A DNA stretch of 64,000 nucleotides, from positions 1,648,001-1,712,000 of the forward strand of contig CP119325.1 in NCBI GenBank assembly GCA_029202525.1, in the 5' to 3' direction. The notes under the pieces were generated by a model. The model had not been told where the DNA came from, searched no databases, and saw only the letters and a list, made by a program, of their open reading frames with translations. The position numbers and the translations under genes are program-made. Below are positions 26,715-35,368 of the stretch, in pieces. Within the stretch, counting starts at the first letter, position 1. Every line of letters starts with the position of its first letter. This DNA is from Candidatus Pseudomonas phytovorans. Its GTDB lineage: Bacteria; Pseudomonadota; Gammaproteobacteria; Pseudomonadales; Pseudomonadaceae.

Positions 26715-28004
26715 ATGACCTCAACCTATTACACCGGCGAAGAACGCAGCAAGCGCATCTTCGCCATCGTCGGTGCCTCATCAGGCAACCTGGTGGAATG
26801 GTTCGACTTTTACGTCTACGCCTTCTGCGCCATCTACTTCGCCCCGGCCTTCTTCCCCTCCGACGACCCTACCGTGCAACTGTTGAACACGGCAGGGGTG
26901 TTCGCCGCAGGCTTTTTGATGCGCCCCATCGGTGGCTGGATTTTCGGCCGCCTCGCTGACCGCCATGGTCGCAAGAATTCCCTGATGATCTCGGTGCTGA
27001 TGATGTGCTTCGGCTCGCTGATGATCGCCTGCCTGCCCACCTATGCAAGCATCGGCACCTGGGCCCCGGCGCTGTTGTTGCTGGCCCGCCTGATCCAGGG
27101 CTTGTCGGTGGGTGGCGAATACGGCACCACCGCCACCTACATGAGTGAAGTGGCGCTGCGCGGCCAGCGCGGCTTCTTCGCTTCGTTCCAGTACGTCACC
27201 CTGATCGGCGGCCAGTTGCTGGCAGTGCTGGTGGTGGTGATTCTTCAGCAGTTGCTCACCGAGGACGAACTGCGCGCCTGGGGCTGGCGGATTCCGTTCG
27301 TGGTTGGCGCCATCGCCGCGTTGATTTCGTTGATGCTGCGCCGCTCGTTGCACGAGACCAGCAGTGCCGAAGCCCGCAACGACAAGGATGCAGGCAGCAT
27401 CAAGGGCCTGTTCCGCAACCATGCGGCGGCCTTCATCACCGTGCTTGGCTACACCGCTGGCGGCTCGCTGATTTTCTATACCTTCACCACCTACATGCAG
27501 AAGTACCTGGTCAACACCGCCGGCATGACGGCGAAAAACGCCAGCTACGTGATGACCGGCGCGCTGTTTTTGTTCATGGTGGTGCAGCCGTTCTTCGGCA
27601 TGCTGTCCGATCGTATCGGTCGGCGCAATTCGATGCTGTTGTTCGGTGCGCTCGGTACCTTGTGCACGGTGCCGCTGCTGATGGCGCTGAAAACCGTGAC
27701 CAGTCCGTTCATGGCCTTTGTGCTGATCAGCCTGGCGTTGTGTATTGTCAGTTTTTACACCTCGATCAGCGGCCTGGTGAAGGCCGAGATGTTCCCGCCA
27801 CAGGTGCGTGCACTGGGGGTGGGCCTGGCCTATGCAGTGGCCAACGCGGCATTCGGTGGCTCCGCCGAGTACGTGGCCCTGGGCCTGAAGACCCTGGGCA
27901 TGGAAAACACTTTCTACTGGTACGTGACGGCCATGATGGCGATTGCCTTCCTGTTCAGCCTGCGCCTGCCGAAGCAGGCCGCGTACCTGCACCACGATGA
28001 CTAA
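26715..28004 (+). CDS. pcaT: PcaT, beta-ketoadipate/dicarboxylate permease
   Basis: The 429-residue MFS transporter belongs to the metabolite:H+ symporter family: [16 protein letters not shown] in helix 1, [18 protein letters not shown] between helices 2 and 3, and [21 protein letters not shown] in the middle of the N-terminal half. In P. putida PcaT takes up beta-ketoadipate, the pathway inducer. It begins the pcaT-pcaB-pcaD-pcaC operon with gaps of only 9-11 nt. GGAG-type sequence just before the ATG and a conspicuous palindrome upstream mark its promoter region. Confidence 0.92.
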   Translation: MTSTYYTGEERSKRIFAIVGASSGNLVEWFDFYVYAFCAIYFAPAFFPSDDPTVQLLNTAGVFAAGFLMRPIGGWIFGRLADRHGRKNSLMISVLMMCFGSLMIACLPTYASIGTWAPALLLLARLIQGLSVGGEYGTTATYMSEVALRGQRGFFASFQYVTLIGGQLLAVLVVVILQQLLTEDELRAWGWRIPFVVGAIAALISLMLRRSLHETSSAEARNDKDAGSIKGLFRNHAAAFITVLGYTAGGSLIFYTFTTYMQKYLVNTAGMTAKNASYVMTGALFLFMVVQPFFGMLSDRIGRRNSMLLFGALGTLCTVPLLMALKTVTSPFMAFVLISLALCIVSFYTSISGLVKAEMFPPQVRALGVGLAYAVANAAFGGSAEYVALGLKTLGMENTFYWYVTAMMAIAFLFSLRLPKQAAYLHHDD

Positions 28005-28013
28005 GGACGTGGC

Positions 28014-29366
28014 ATGACCAACCAACTGTTCGACGCCTACTTCACCGCGCCGGCCATGCGCGAGATTTTCTCCGACCGTGGCCGCTTGCAGGGCATGCTC
28101 GATTTCGAAGCCGCGCTGGCCCGTGCCGAAGCCGCTGCGGGGCTGGTGCCGCACAGCGCCGTGGCCGCCATCGAGGCGGCATGCCAGGCCGAGCGCTATG
28201 ACGTGGGGGCACTGGCCAATGCCATCGCCACCGCTGGCAACTCGGCCATCCCGCTGGTGAAGGCGTTGGGCAAGGTGATTGCCAGTGGCGTGCCCGAGGC
28301 CGAGCGCTATGTGCATTTGGGTGCCACCAGCCAGGACGCGATGGACACCGGGCTGGTGCTGCAGTTGCGCGATGCTCTGGACCTGATCGAAACCGACCTG
28401 GCCAAGCTGGCCGATACCCTGTCGCAGCAGGCCTTGAAGCATGCCGATACGCCCTTGGTGGGCCGCACCTGGCTGCAGCACGCTACCCCGGTGACCTTGG
28501 GCATGAAACTGGCTGGCGTGCTGGGGGCTTTGACCCGTCACCGCCAGCGCCTGCAGGAACTGCGCCCGCGCCTGTTGGTGCTGCAGTTCGGCGGTGCCTC
28601 GGGCAGCCTGGCCGCGCTGGGCAGCAAGGCGATGCCGGTGGCCGAGGCCTTGGCCGAGCAGTTGAAGCTGACCCTGCCCGAGCAACCCTGGCACACCCAG
28701 CGTGATCGCCTGGTGGAGTTTGCCTCGGTACTGGGCCTGGTGGCCGGCAGCCTGGGCAAGTTCGGCCGCGATGTCAGCCTGCTGATGCAGACCGAGGCGG
28801 GGGAGGTGTTCGAGCCTTCTGCGCCGGGCAAGGGCGGCTCTTCGACCATGCCGCACAAGCGTAACCCGGTGGGCGCTGCGGTGCTGATCGGCGCCGCGAC
28901 CCGAGTACCGGGGCTGGTGTCGACGCTGTTCGCCGCCATGCCCCAGGAGCACGAGCGCAGCCTGGGCCTGTGGCATGCAGAATGGGAAACCCTGCCGGAT
29001 ATCTGCTGCCTGGTGTCCGGCGCGCTGCGCCAGGCCCAGGTGATTGCCGAGGGCATGGAAGTGGACGTAGCGCGCATGCGCCGTAACCTCGACCTGACTC
29101 AAGGGCTGGTGCTGGCAGAGGCGGTGAGTATTGTCCTGGCCCAGCGCCTGGGCCGCGATCGTGCCCATCACCTGCTCGAACAGTGCTGCCAGCGCGCCGT
29201 GGCCGAGCAGCGCCACCTGCGTGCGGTGCTGGGTGACGAACCGCAGGTCAGTGCCGAGCTGTCTGCCGAAGAACTTGATCGCCTGCTCGACCCTGCCCAT
29301 TACCTGGGCCAGGCCCGCGTCTGGGTGGCGCGCGCCGTATCCGAACATCAACATTTCACTGCCTGA
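28014..29366 (+). CDS. pcaB: PcaB, 3-carboxy-cis,cis-muconate cycloisomerase
   Basis: The 450-residue enzyme of the fumarase/aspartase superfamily converts beta-carboxy-cis,cis-muconate to gamma-carboxymuconolactone. The superfamily signature is GKGGSSTMPHKRNPVGA, and the N-terminal conserved region is VHLGATSQDAMDTGLVLQL. It lies 9 nt after pcaT and 11 nt before pcaD. The context of three consecutive pathway genes makes the assignment secure. Confidence 0.95.
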   Translation: MTNQLFDAYFTAPAMREIFSDRGRLQGMLDFEAALARAEAAAGLVPHSAVAAIEAACQAERYDVGALANAIATAGNSAIPLVKALGKVIASGVPEAERYVHLGATSQDAMDTGLVLQLRDALDLIETDLAKLADTLSQQALKHADTPLVGRTWLQHATPVTLGMKLAGVLGALTRHRQRLQELRPRLLVLQFGGASGSLAALGSKAMPVAEALAEQLKLTLPEQPWHTQRDRLVEFASVLGLVAGSLGKFGRDVSLLMQTEAGEVFEPSAPGKGGSSTMPHKRNPVGAAVLIGAATRVPGLVSTLFAAMPQEHERSLGLWHAEWETLPDICCLVSGALRQAQVIAEGMEVDVARMRRNLDLTQGLVLAEAVSIVLAQRLGRDRAHHLLEQCCQRAVAEQRHLRAVLGDEPQVSAELSAEELDRLLDPAHYLGQARVWVARAVSEHQHFTA

Positions 29367-29377
29367 AGGAGACTGCT

Positions 29378-30169
29378 GTGGCGCATTTGCAACTGGCCGA
29401 TGGCGTTTTGAACTACCAGATCGATGGCCCGGAAAACGCCCCGGTGCTGGTCCTGTCCAACTCGCTGGGTACTGACCTTGGCATGTGGGACACCCAGATT
29501 CCGCTGTGGAGCCAGCACTTGCGTGTGCTGCGCTACGATACCCGTGGCCATGGCGCATCGTTGGTCACCGAAGGGCCTTACAGCATCGAACAGCTGGGCC
29601 GTGACTTGCTGGCCCTGCTCGATGGCCTGGACATCCAGAAGGCGCACTTCGTCGGCCTGTCGATGGGTGGCCTGATCGGCCAGTGGCTGGGCATCAACGC
29701 AGGCCCGCGCCTGCACAGCCTGACCCTGTGCAACACCGCCGCCAAGATCGCCAATGACGAGGTGTGGAACACCCGTATCGACACCGTGCTCAAGGGTGGC
29801 CAGCAGGCCATGGTCGACCTGCGCGATGGCTCCATCGCCCGCTGGTTCACCCCGGGCTTTGCCCAGGCCCAGCCCGAGCAAGCCCAGCGCATTTGCCAGA
29901 TGCTGGCGCAAACCAGCCCGCAAGGTTATGCCGGTAACTGTGCAGCGGTGCGTGATGCCGATTACCGTGAGCAACTGGGCCGTATTCAGGTGCCTGCGCT
30001 GATCGTGGCCGGTACCGAAGACGTGGTCACCACCCCCGAGCATGGCCGCTTCATGCAGGCCGGTATCAACGGTGCCGAGTATGTCGACTTCCCGGCAGCG
30101 CACCTGTCCAACGTCGAAATCGGTGAGGCATTCAGCCGCCGCGTGCTCGACTTCCTGCTGGCTCACTGA
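29378..30169 (+). CDS. pcaD: PcaD, beta-ketoadipate enol-lactone hydrolase
   Basis: The 263-residue alpha/beta hydrolase opens beta-ketoadipate enol-lactone to beta-ketoadipate. The nucleophile elbow is GLSMGG (about residue 93), the oxyanion-hole strand VLVLSNSLGTDLGMWD, and the catalytic His is in FPAAHLSNVE. The GTG start follows AAGGAGA with short spacing. It lies between pcaB and pcaC in one operon. Confidence 0.95.
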   Translation: MAHLQLADGVLNYQIDGPENAPVLVLSNSLGTDLGMWDTQIPLWSQHLRVLRYDTRGHGASLVTEGPYSIEQLGRDLLALLDGLDIQKAHFVGLSMGGLIGQWLGINAGPRLHSLTLCNTAAKIANDEVWNTRIDTVLKGGQQAMVDLRDGSIARWFTPGFAQAQPEQAQRICQMLAQTSPQGYAGNCAAVRDADYREQLGRIQVPALIVAGTEDVVTTPEHGRFMQAGINGAEYVDFPAAHLSNVEIGEAFSRRVLDFLLAH

Positions 30170-30179
30170 GGAAAACGCC

Positions 30180-30572
30180 ATGGATGAGAAACAACGTTAC
30201 GACGCCGGCATGCAAGTGCGCCGTGCGGTGCTTGGCGATGCCCACGTGGACCGTAGCCTGGAAAAGCTGACTGATTTCAACGGCGAGTTCCAGGAGATGA
30301 TCACCCGCCACGCCTGGGGTGATATCTGGACCCGCCCGGGCCTGCCGCGCCATACCCGCAGCCTGATTACCATCGCCATGCTGATCGGCATGAACCGCAA
30401 CGACGAGCTGAAACTGCACCTGCGCGCGGCTGCCAACAACGGCGTGACCCGTGACGAGATCAAGGAAGTGCTGATGCAGAGTGCGATCTATTGCGGCATC
30501 CCGGCGGCCAACGCCACGTTCCACATGGCCGAGTCGGTGTGGGATGAACTGGGCGTCGAATCGCGCAGCTGA
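30180..30572 (+). CDS. pcaC: PcaC, gamma-carboxymuconolactone decarboxylase
   Basis: The 130-residue protein has the carboxymuconolactone decarboxylase fold: RPGLPRHTRSLITIAMLIGMN, LKLHLRAAANNGVTRDEIKEVLMQSAIYCGIPAAN. It decarboxylates gamma-carboxymuconolactone to the enol-lactone used by PcaD. It begins 10 nt after pcaD (GAGGAAAAC upstream) and is the last gene of the operon. It is a stand-alone protein, not the PcaL fusion with PcaD found in some bacteria. Confidence 0.95.
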   Translation: MDEKQRYDAGMQVRRAVLGDAHVDRSLEKLTDFNGEFQEMITRHAWGDIWTRPGLPRHTRSLITIAMLIGMNRNDELKLHLRAAANNGVTRDEIKEVLMQSAIYCGIPAANATFHMAESVWDELGVESRS

Positions 30573-30587
30573 CAGCTACGCGCTCTT

Positions 30588-31100
30588 CTACAGAGCGCGC
30601 ATGGCTACCGGCCCTGCATTGGTTTCCACGGCCGATTTCAGGGTCGGGCACAGGCCCAGCATGAATGCCGCTTCTGCGACCACGAACAGCGGCCCGATGA
30701 TCAGGCCGCTGACATCGTCGACAAATGCAGGTTTGCGGCCTTCGTAGTAATGGCCGACGAACTGGATCACCCAGCCCACCACGAATGCCCCCAGCCCGGC
30801 GCTGAGCCATAGCGTTGTCGTCTGTACTGCCAGCACCTGGCCTACCCACAGGCACAGGCCAAGCAACAGCCCCATCACCAGCCCGAAGCGCAGGTCCAGG
30901 CGCAGGTAGAACCACACCGAGGCAGCCGCTGCCAGCAGGGCAGGGGACAGCCACATGCCAGCCACTTCCCCGCCAGGGCGCGACAGCAGGATGGTGACCG
31001 CCAGCACGATCATGGGGATGCCGACGAAATGGGTGGCGATGTTGCGTGGGTCGCGGTGGTAGCTGGCGTATTGGCTCAGGTGGTCGACGAGGGTTTTCAT
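30588..31100 (-). CDS. DUF962/Mpo1-like membrane protein
   Basis: The 170-residue protein has four or more hydrophobic segments and the conserved His motifs of the DUF962/Mpo1 family: YHRDPRNIATHFVGIP near the N terminus and QFVGHYYEGRKPAFVDD. Yeast Mpo1 is an Fe-dependent dioxygenase in the alpha-oxidation of 2-hydroxy fatty acids, so a lipid oxygenation role is possible. The start at 31100 is set by GGAGGCAC before the ATG. An IS element lies 72 nt upstream and probably cuts it off from any upstream transcription. Confidence 0.8.
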   Translation of the reverse strand: MKTLVDHLSQYASYHRDPRNIATHFVGIPMIVLAVTILLSRPGGEVAGMWLSPALLAAAASVWFYLRLDLRFGLVMGLLLGLCLWVGQVLAVQTTTLWLSAGLGAFVVGWVIQFVGHYYEGRKPAFVDDVSGLIIGPLFVVAEAAFMLGLCPTLKSAVETNAGPVAMRAL

Positions 31101-31130
31101 TGTTGTGCCTCCCTGTTCAGCTTTGTTTTG

Positions 31131-31172
31131 CCTATACCGGCCTCTTCGCGGGCTTGCCCGCTCCCACAGGAT
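31131..31172. repeat. REP, left half of an IS-split pair
   Basis: A REP (CGCGGGCTTGCCCGCTCCCA) at the left IS boundary. Its inverted partner is at 32636-32672. Removing the IS and one GGAT copy restores an ordinary REP pair. Confidence 0.88.
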
Positions 31173-31200
31173 TGGACTGCCCCCCAAAAGTTGGACAGTT

Positions 31201-32007
31201 CTATGCTGCCGCCTGGGTCCTGTACTCGACAGGGCTCAGGCCATTGAGCCTTAGCTTGATGCGGTCATGGTTGTAGTAGTGAATGTACTCATCCAGGCCC
31301 GCTTTCAATTCATCAATACTCTCGAAACGCTTGAGGTAGAAAAATTCTGACTTGAGCGTGCCGAAGAAGCTTTCCATAGCTGCATTGTCTAGGCAATTGC
31401 CTTTACGAGACATGCTCTGTTTCACCCCACGACTGCGCAGCTGGTGGCGATACTGACCCTGCTGGTACTGCCAGCCCTGGTCGGTGTGGAGCACCAGCTT
31501 CGGCTTTTCTCCCAAGGTTTTGAGTGCCTTGTCGAGCATGTTCCCAACCAGGCTGTACTGAGGGCGACTCGCCGTCTCGTAAGCGATGATTTCTCCGTTG
31601 TACAAATCCATCACAGGCGAAAGATAGAGCTTCTGTTCAGCCACTTTGAACTCAGTTACGTCACTCACCCATTTCTGATTAGGACGCTGGGCAACGAAAT
31701 TTCGCTCCAGCAGATTCGGCGCTATCTTGCCAACAACACCTCGGTACGACTGATACTTCTTAGGTCGCACCAGTGACTGCAGACCCAGGGCAGCCATCAG
31801 CCTCTCGATGACCTTCTTGTTGACCAGTACCCCACCTTTTCTGATCACGAGTGCAACGCGTCGATAGCCGTAACGCCCTTTCTCTTTGCGATAGACCTGC
31901 TGAATCTGCTCTTTAAGCTCGGCATATTTGTCCGGCTTCTGCTGAGCTTGCACCTGATAGTAAAAGGTACTGCGAGCCAGCCCGACCAGACGCAGCAGGT
32001 CAGGCAA
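31201..32007 (-). CDS. IS3-family transposase OrfB (catalytic DDE domain)
   Basis: The 268-residue frame carries an HTH_21-like region (KGRYGYRRV) and the rve/DDE integrase domain. The three acidic residues are seen in WVSDVTEF, VLHTDQGWQY and AAMESFFGTLK, followed by NHDRIKLRLNGLSPVEYR. The first codon listed (TTG) is unlikely to be used alone: the frame is open upstream and lies in the -1 phase relative to OrfA, so it is probably made as an OrfAB fusion. Confidence 0.93.
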   Translation of the reverse strand: MPDLLRLVGLARSTFYYQVQAQQKPDKYAELKEQIQQVYRKEKGRYGYRRVALVIRKGGVLVNKKVIERLMAALGLQSLVRPKKYQSYRGVVGKIAPNLLERNFVAQRPNQKWVSDVTEFKVAEQKLYLSPVMDLYNGEIIAYETASRPQYSLVGNMLDKALKTLGEKPKLVLHTDQGWQYQQGQYRHQLRSRGVKQSMSRKGNCLDNAAMESFFGTLKSEFFYLKRFESIDELKAGLDEYIHYYNHDRIKLRLNGLSPVEYRTQAAA

Positions 32008-32036
32008 AGGGAATCTAGGCTTGAGCCTCGAAACGA

Positions 32037-32555
32037 TCAGGACTTTTTCCCCGACATTCGTTCCTTTTCCTCTCGCAAAGCCTTGAGCTCCTTTAAGACA
32101 GCGTTCTCCATGCGCAGATATTCGAGCTCCGCCATCAGCTGGTCTCGGGGCTTTTGCGAATCGTCAGTATTTGTGGGTTTTGCTGGTTTGATCTTCTTCG
32201 GCACTTTGATCGGCTTTTTCTGGCGGTCGACAGGGGCTATAGGGTCACCACTGTAGTACTGCCGCTGCCAGCTGCCTATCTGCGATGATTGACCGAGGCC
32301 AAAATGTGCTGCGGTTTGCCGCATGGAAAGGCGATGTTCGTGCATGTAGCTCAGCACCTGTCGCTTGAAATCGTCGTCATAACGCCGCCCATGTGAGCGT
32401 GAAGAAAGGCTGGATTCGCTCTGATGGCTGGAAACCCACCGGCGGAGCAGGCTGAAATCAACATCGAAATGCTGGGCTACCTTTCGGAAGCCATTATTGC
32501 CATCCAGGTAGGCTGAGACGGCTGTGAGCTTGAACTGCTCTGTGTATTTGCCCAT
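32037..32555 (-). CDS. IS3-family OrfA (DNA-binding, helix-turn-helix)
   Basis: The 172-residue protein has two helix-turn-helix regions (FKLTAVSAYLDGNNGFRKVAQ; DFKRQVLSYMHEHRLSMRQT). A lysine-rich linker follows, then a C-terminal leucine-rich helix (LMAELEYLRMENAVLKELKAL) for dimerisation. The last codons (TCG GGG AAA AAG TCC TGA) form an A-rich slippery tract; the -1 frame stays open into OrfB. This is the IS150-subgroup layout. Confidence 0.92.
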   Translation of the reverse strand: MGKYTEQFKLTAVSAYLDGNNGFRKVAQHFDVDFSLLRRWVSSHQSESSLSSRSHGRRYDDDFKRQVLSYMHEHRLSMRQTAAHFGLGQSSQIGSWQRQYYSGDPIAPVDRQKKPIKVPKKIKPAKPTNTDDSQKPRDQLMAELEYLRMENAVLKELKALREEKERMSGKKS

Positions 32556-32635
32556 AGGTCCCCCAAGGGTTGGATTTTTTGTCCAACTTCTTGGGGGCAG
32601 TCCAGGATCACCACAGTTTTCAAACTTGGTGGATT

Positions 32636-32672
32636 ACCTGTGGGAGCGGGCAAGCCCGCGAAGAGGCCGGTA
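32636..32672. repeat. REP, right half of an IS-split pair
   Basis: An inverted REP (GGGAGCGGGCAAGCCCGCGA) 31 nt from the right IS end; the partner of 31131-31172. Confidence 0.88.
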
Positions 32673-32730
32673 CAAGCAACCAGTGACCTGATAGTGATCA
32701 GGATAGCCCGCAGCCACCACCATCATCAGT

Positions 32731-33654
32731 TCAGCGAATGGCCGCAGCCTTCATTGGTGCATCCAGGCCCACCAGTGTCTCGATCATCGCCCGCGCTGCA
32801 GGCGACAACCGGTAACCGCTACGGCTGACCACTCCGCAGCGCACGCTCAGTACCTCCAGCGCCGGCGGCAGGTTGCGCCAGTGCAGGCGCACCAGTGTGC
32901 CGGCAGCCAGGTCTTCGGCCACGGCCTCTTCGCTGGCCGTGCCGATGGCGTCGCTGGCCTGCACCACGCTGCGCAGTATGGCCAGGTGCTCGGTTTGCAG
33001 GTGCGGGATGAAGTCGCTGCGCCCGCTCAGGTTGGCCAGGCGCTTGCGCACGCCAGGGGCGAGCAGGGCGCTGGCCAGTGGAAAGCTGAACAGGTCGTTG
33101 GTCGAGAGGCTGTCCTTGGCCAGCAAGGGGTGGCCCGGCCGGCAGAAGAACAGGCCGGGGCGTGGCGACAGGGGCTCGGTGTGGAAGTTGGGGTCGGCTT
33201 CGAACGGGCGAATGTCGTCGACAAAAAACTCGATCTGTTCACGGCGCAGGGCCTGGCCCAGGCGTTCGGCATTGTCCACCAGCAGCGAGGTGCGGATGCC
33301 CGGATGGCGCTCGATGAAGTGGCGCAAGGCGTCGGGCACCAGGCGTACGGCCAGCGCCGGGCCACTGCCGAAATGCAGCTCGCCGGCGTCGAGCTTGGTC
33401 ATTTGCAGCACCTCGTTGCTCAGTTGCGCGGCGCCCTGTACCAGGCGGCGGGCGTGTTGCAATACCACCAGGCCCTCGGGGGTTGGCAGCAGGGCTTTGC
33501 TGGCGCGGTCCACCAGCGGGCAGCCGAAGGTGTGCTCCAGGCCCTGGATGGCGCGGCTGAAGGCGGGTTGGGTGATGCCCATGGCCTCGGCGGCACGGAC
33601 GAAACTGCGGTATTCGGTGAGGGCGATGAAGTAGCGCAGCTGGCGGAGGTCCAT
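32731..33654 (-). CDS. LysR-family transcriptional regulator
   Basis: The 307-residue protein has an N-terminal winged helix-turn-helix (MDLRQLRYFIALTEYRSFVRAAEAMGI with TQPAFSRAIQGLE as recognition helix) and a LysR effector domain starting at about residue 90. It lies between the pca operon and the porin, but on the minus strand and with its own upstream REP pair. Whether it regulates the porin, the DUF962 gene or something outside is not visible. It is not PcaQ by any evidence here, because PcaR boxes already control the cluster. Confidence 0.88.
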   Translation of the reverse strand: MDLRQLRYFIALTEYRSFVRAAEAMGITQPAFSRAIQGLEHTFGCPLVDRASKALLPTPEGLVVLQHARRLVQGAAQLSNEVLQMTKLDAGELHFGSGPALAVRLVPDALRHFIERHPGIRTSLLVDNAERLGQALRREQIEFFVDDIRPFEADPNFHTEPLSPRPGLFFCRPGHPLLAKDSLSTNDLFSFPLASALLAPGVRKRLANLSGRSDFIPHLQTEHLAILRSVVQASDAIGTASEEAVAEDLAAGTLVRLHWRNLPPALEVLSVRCGVVSRSGYRLSPAARAMIETLVGLDAPMKAAAIR

Positions 33655-33763
33655 GTCACGGCTCTGGGGCGGGGATCGGGGGCCTATTCAAGCTGTTACC
33701 GCATATGTCGTAAAGGAATGTTTTTAGATTTGTTTATATCTTAAGGTTATTACACGGGGCGTC

Positions 33764-33854
33764 TGGCCTCTTCGCGGGCACGCCCGCTCCCACAGAGTGC
33801 GCACATGTCTCAATGCTAGTGCGGTCCCTGTGGGAGCGGGCGTGCCCGCGAAGA
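33764..33854. repeat. Inverted REP pair
   Basis: Two opposite REP copies (CGCGGGCACGCCCGCTCCCA and inverse) lie between the porin stop and the LysR start. Confidence 0.9.
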
Positions 33855-33856
33855 AC

Positions 33857-35110
33857 TCAGAGGAGATTCAGCGGGTAGCTCACGATCAGCCGGTTCTCAT
33901 CGAACGCGTTGGTGCTGAAGTCCCGGCGCATGGTGGAGTTACGCCATTTCACCGACAGGTCCTTGAAGCTCCCCGACTGCACCACATAGGCCAGCTCGGT
34001 CTCGCGTGCCCATTCCTTGCCATCATCCACGCTACTGGTGGTGACGTTGTCACCCTTGATGTAGCGGTTCATCAGGGTCAGCCCCGGTACGCCAACGGTG
34101 GCAAAGTTGAAGTCGTGCCGCACCTGCCAGGAACGCTCCTTGGCATTGTCGAAGCTGGAGTTGTAGCTGTCGTTGGCCAGGGTGCCGCCACTGGTACCGT
34201 TGACGCGCATCCAGGCGTCGTCGCCGCTGACCTTCTGCAAGCCTACGTAGAAGGTGTGGCCCTGGTAGCGCGCCGAAAGCATGGCGGAGGCGGTGCGGTT
34301 GTCCAGCTTGCCGGCGCGCTCTGCGCCGTCTTCCTTGCCGATGAAGTAGCCCAGGTTTGCGCCCAGGGTCCAGTCGCCCAGCGGCTGGCTGTGCGTCAGG
34401 TTGAGGTATTGCTGGCGGTAGATGTCTTTGAGCTGGGCATCCCACAGGCCGATCATGGTGCGCTTGTCATTGAAGGTGTACTCGCCGCCGCCGAAGTTGA
34501 AGCGATCGGAGGTGAACGCGCCTTTGCCGTTCATCGACATGTCTTCCATGCTGGCGTCGTTGCGCGGGCTGTTGCCGCGGAACTGGCCGGCGTACAGGGT
34601 CAGGCCGGCAATCTCCTTGGAAGTCAGCTGGCCACCGCGGAAGGTCTGTGGCAGCGAGCGGCCATCGTCCGAGCGCAGGATGGGTAGCACCGGCATCCAT
34701 TCACCGACTTTCAGCTCGGTTTCGGACAGCTTGGCTTTCAGCGCTACACCCAGACGACCAAAGTCATCAGCCGGGCGGCCGTCGTCATGCACGGGCAGCA
34801 GGTGCGTGTTGGTGGTGCCTTTGCCGCCGTCGAGCTTGACTGAGTACATGCCTAACACGTCCACCCCGAAACCGACGGTGCCTTGGGTGAAGCCGGAGCG
34901 GGCGTCGAGAATGAAGCTTTGCGTCCATTCTTCGGCCTTGGCCTGTGGGTGAGCCGGGTCGACGAAGTTGCGGTTGATGTAGAAGTTACGCAGGTTAAGC
35001 GTGGCCTTGGCGTCCTCCATGAAACCGCCCTCTGCGGCGAACAGGGGGAAGGCGCAGGACATGGCCAACAGGCCGGGCAGCAGCTGGCGTGCGGTGTGCG
35101 AAGTGCTCAT
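33857..35110 (-). CDS. OprD-family outer-membrane porin
   Basis: The 417-residue protein has a signal peptide (LLPGLLAMSCAFPLFA, cleaved before AEGGF). The OprD-type barrel alternates strands such as LNLRNFYINRNF, FGVDVLGMYSVKLDGG, WDAQLKDIYRQQYLNLTHS and a terminal RLIVSYPLNLL. OprD porins admit specific carboxylates and aromatics. The start at 35110 is supported by the signal peptide; an upstream in-frame extension is unlikely. A PcaR-like box about 150 nt upstream suggests it belongs to the protocatechuate regulon, perhaps for uptake of 4-hydroxybenzoate or related acids. Confidence 0.9.
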   Translation of the reverse strand: MSTSHTARQLLPGLLAMSCAFPLFAAEGGFMEDAKATLNLRNFYINRNFVDPAHPQAKAEEWTQSFILDARSGFTQGTVGFGVDVLGMYSVKLDGGKGTTNTHLLPVHDDGRPADDFGRLGVALKAKLSETELKVGEWMPVLPILRSDDGRSLPQTFRGGQLTSKEIAGLTLYAGQFRGNSPRNDASMEDMSMNGKGAFTSDRFNFGGGEYTFNDKRTMIGLWDAQLKDIYRQQYLNLTHSQPLGDWTLGANLGYFIGKEDGAERAGKLDNRTASAMLSARYQGHTFYVGLQKVSGDDAWMRVNGTSGGTLANDSYNSSFDNAKERSWQVRHDFNFATVGVPGLTLMNRYIKGDNVTTSSVDDGKEWARETELAYVVQSGSFKDLSVKWRNSTMRRDFSTNAFDENRLIVSYPLNLL

Positions 35111-35261
35111 CTGTCGTGGATCTCTTGTTTTTATGGGTGAGCCCGTGCGCTGCAGGATGCGGCCTGCAGGTGCGGGGCTTTTTTGATGAACTTGGGCAAC
35201 GTTGCGTAAGGGGATGTTGCGGGGTAGTGCGGGGGTGAGGCAATTCGCCGCAAACGGAACG

Positions 35262-35276
35262 GGGCGATAATCGAAC
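35262..35276 (-). promoter_or_regulatory. PcaR-like box upstream of the porin gene
   Basis: Read on the minus strand, GTTCGATTATCGCCC matches the PcaR box at 13 of 15 positions. It lies 152 nt before the porin start, in the only intergenic region that could serve it. Confidence 0.6.
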
Positions 35277-35321
35277 GGAATGTTCCAGTTGGTTAATTGT
35301 CCTTCTGCGGCGACCTGAAAC

Positions 35322-35348
35322 AAAAAAGCCCACCGCGAGGGTGGGCTT
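35322..35348 (-). terminator. Rho-independent terminator of ttgABC
   Basis: An AAGCCCACC/GGTGGGCTT stem with a five-base loop is followed on the minus strand by T residues, directly after ttgC. Confidence 0.9.
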
Positions 35349-35368
35349 GGAGCAGCTACAAAAACCAA

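Larger units (their letters stand above)
31173..32604 (-). mobile_element. Intact IS3-family insertion sequence (IS150-like), 1432 bp
   Basis: The terminal inverted repeats read TGGACTGCCCCCCAAAAG at the left and TGGACTGCCCCCAAGAAG at the right (minus strand); similarity continues through GTTGGACA. A 4-bp GGAT target duplication is present at 31169-31172 and 32605-32608. Two overlapping-phase transposase genes fill the element on the minus strand. Both ends, the target duplication and both frames are intact, so the element may be active. It lies in the loop of a REP pair. Confidence 0.95.

Noticed and set aside
26781..29558. 925-codon open frame on the minus strand opposite pcaT, pcaB and pcaD
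   Set aside because: It is antisense to three well-supported pca genes, has a Gln/His/Arg-rich composition typical of GC-rich reverse frames, and has no recognisable domain.
32731..33654. LysR regulator considered as PcaQ
   Set aside because: The cluster already has PcaR and its boxes, and nothing specific to PcaQ was visible.
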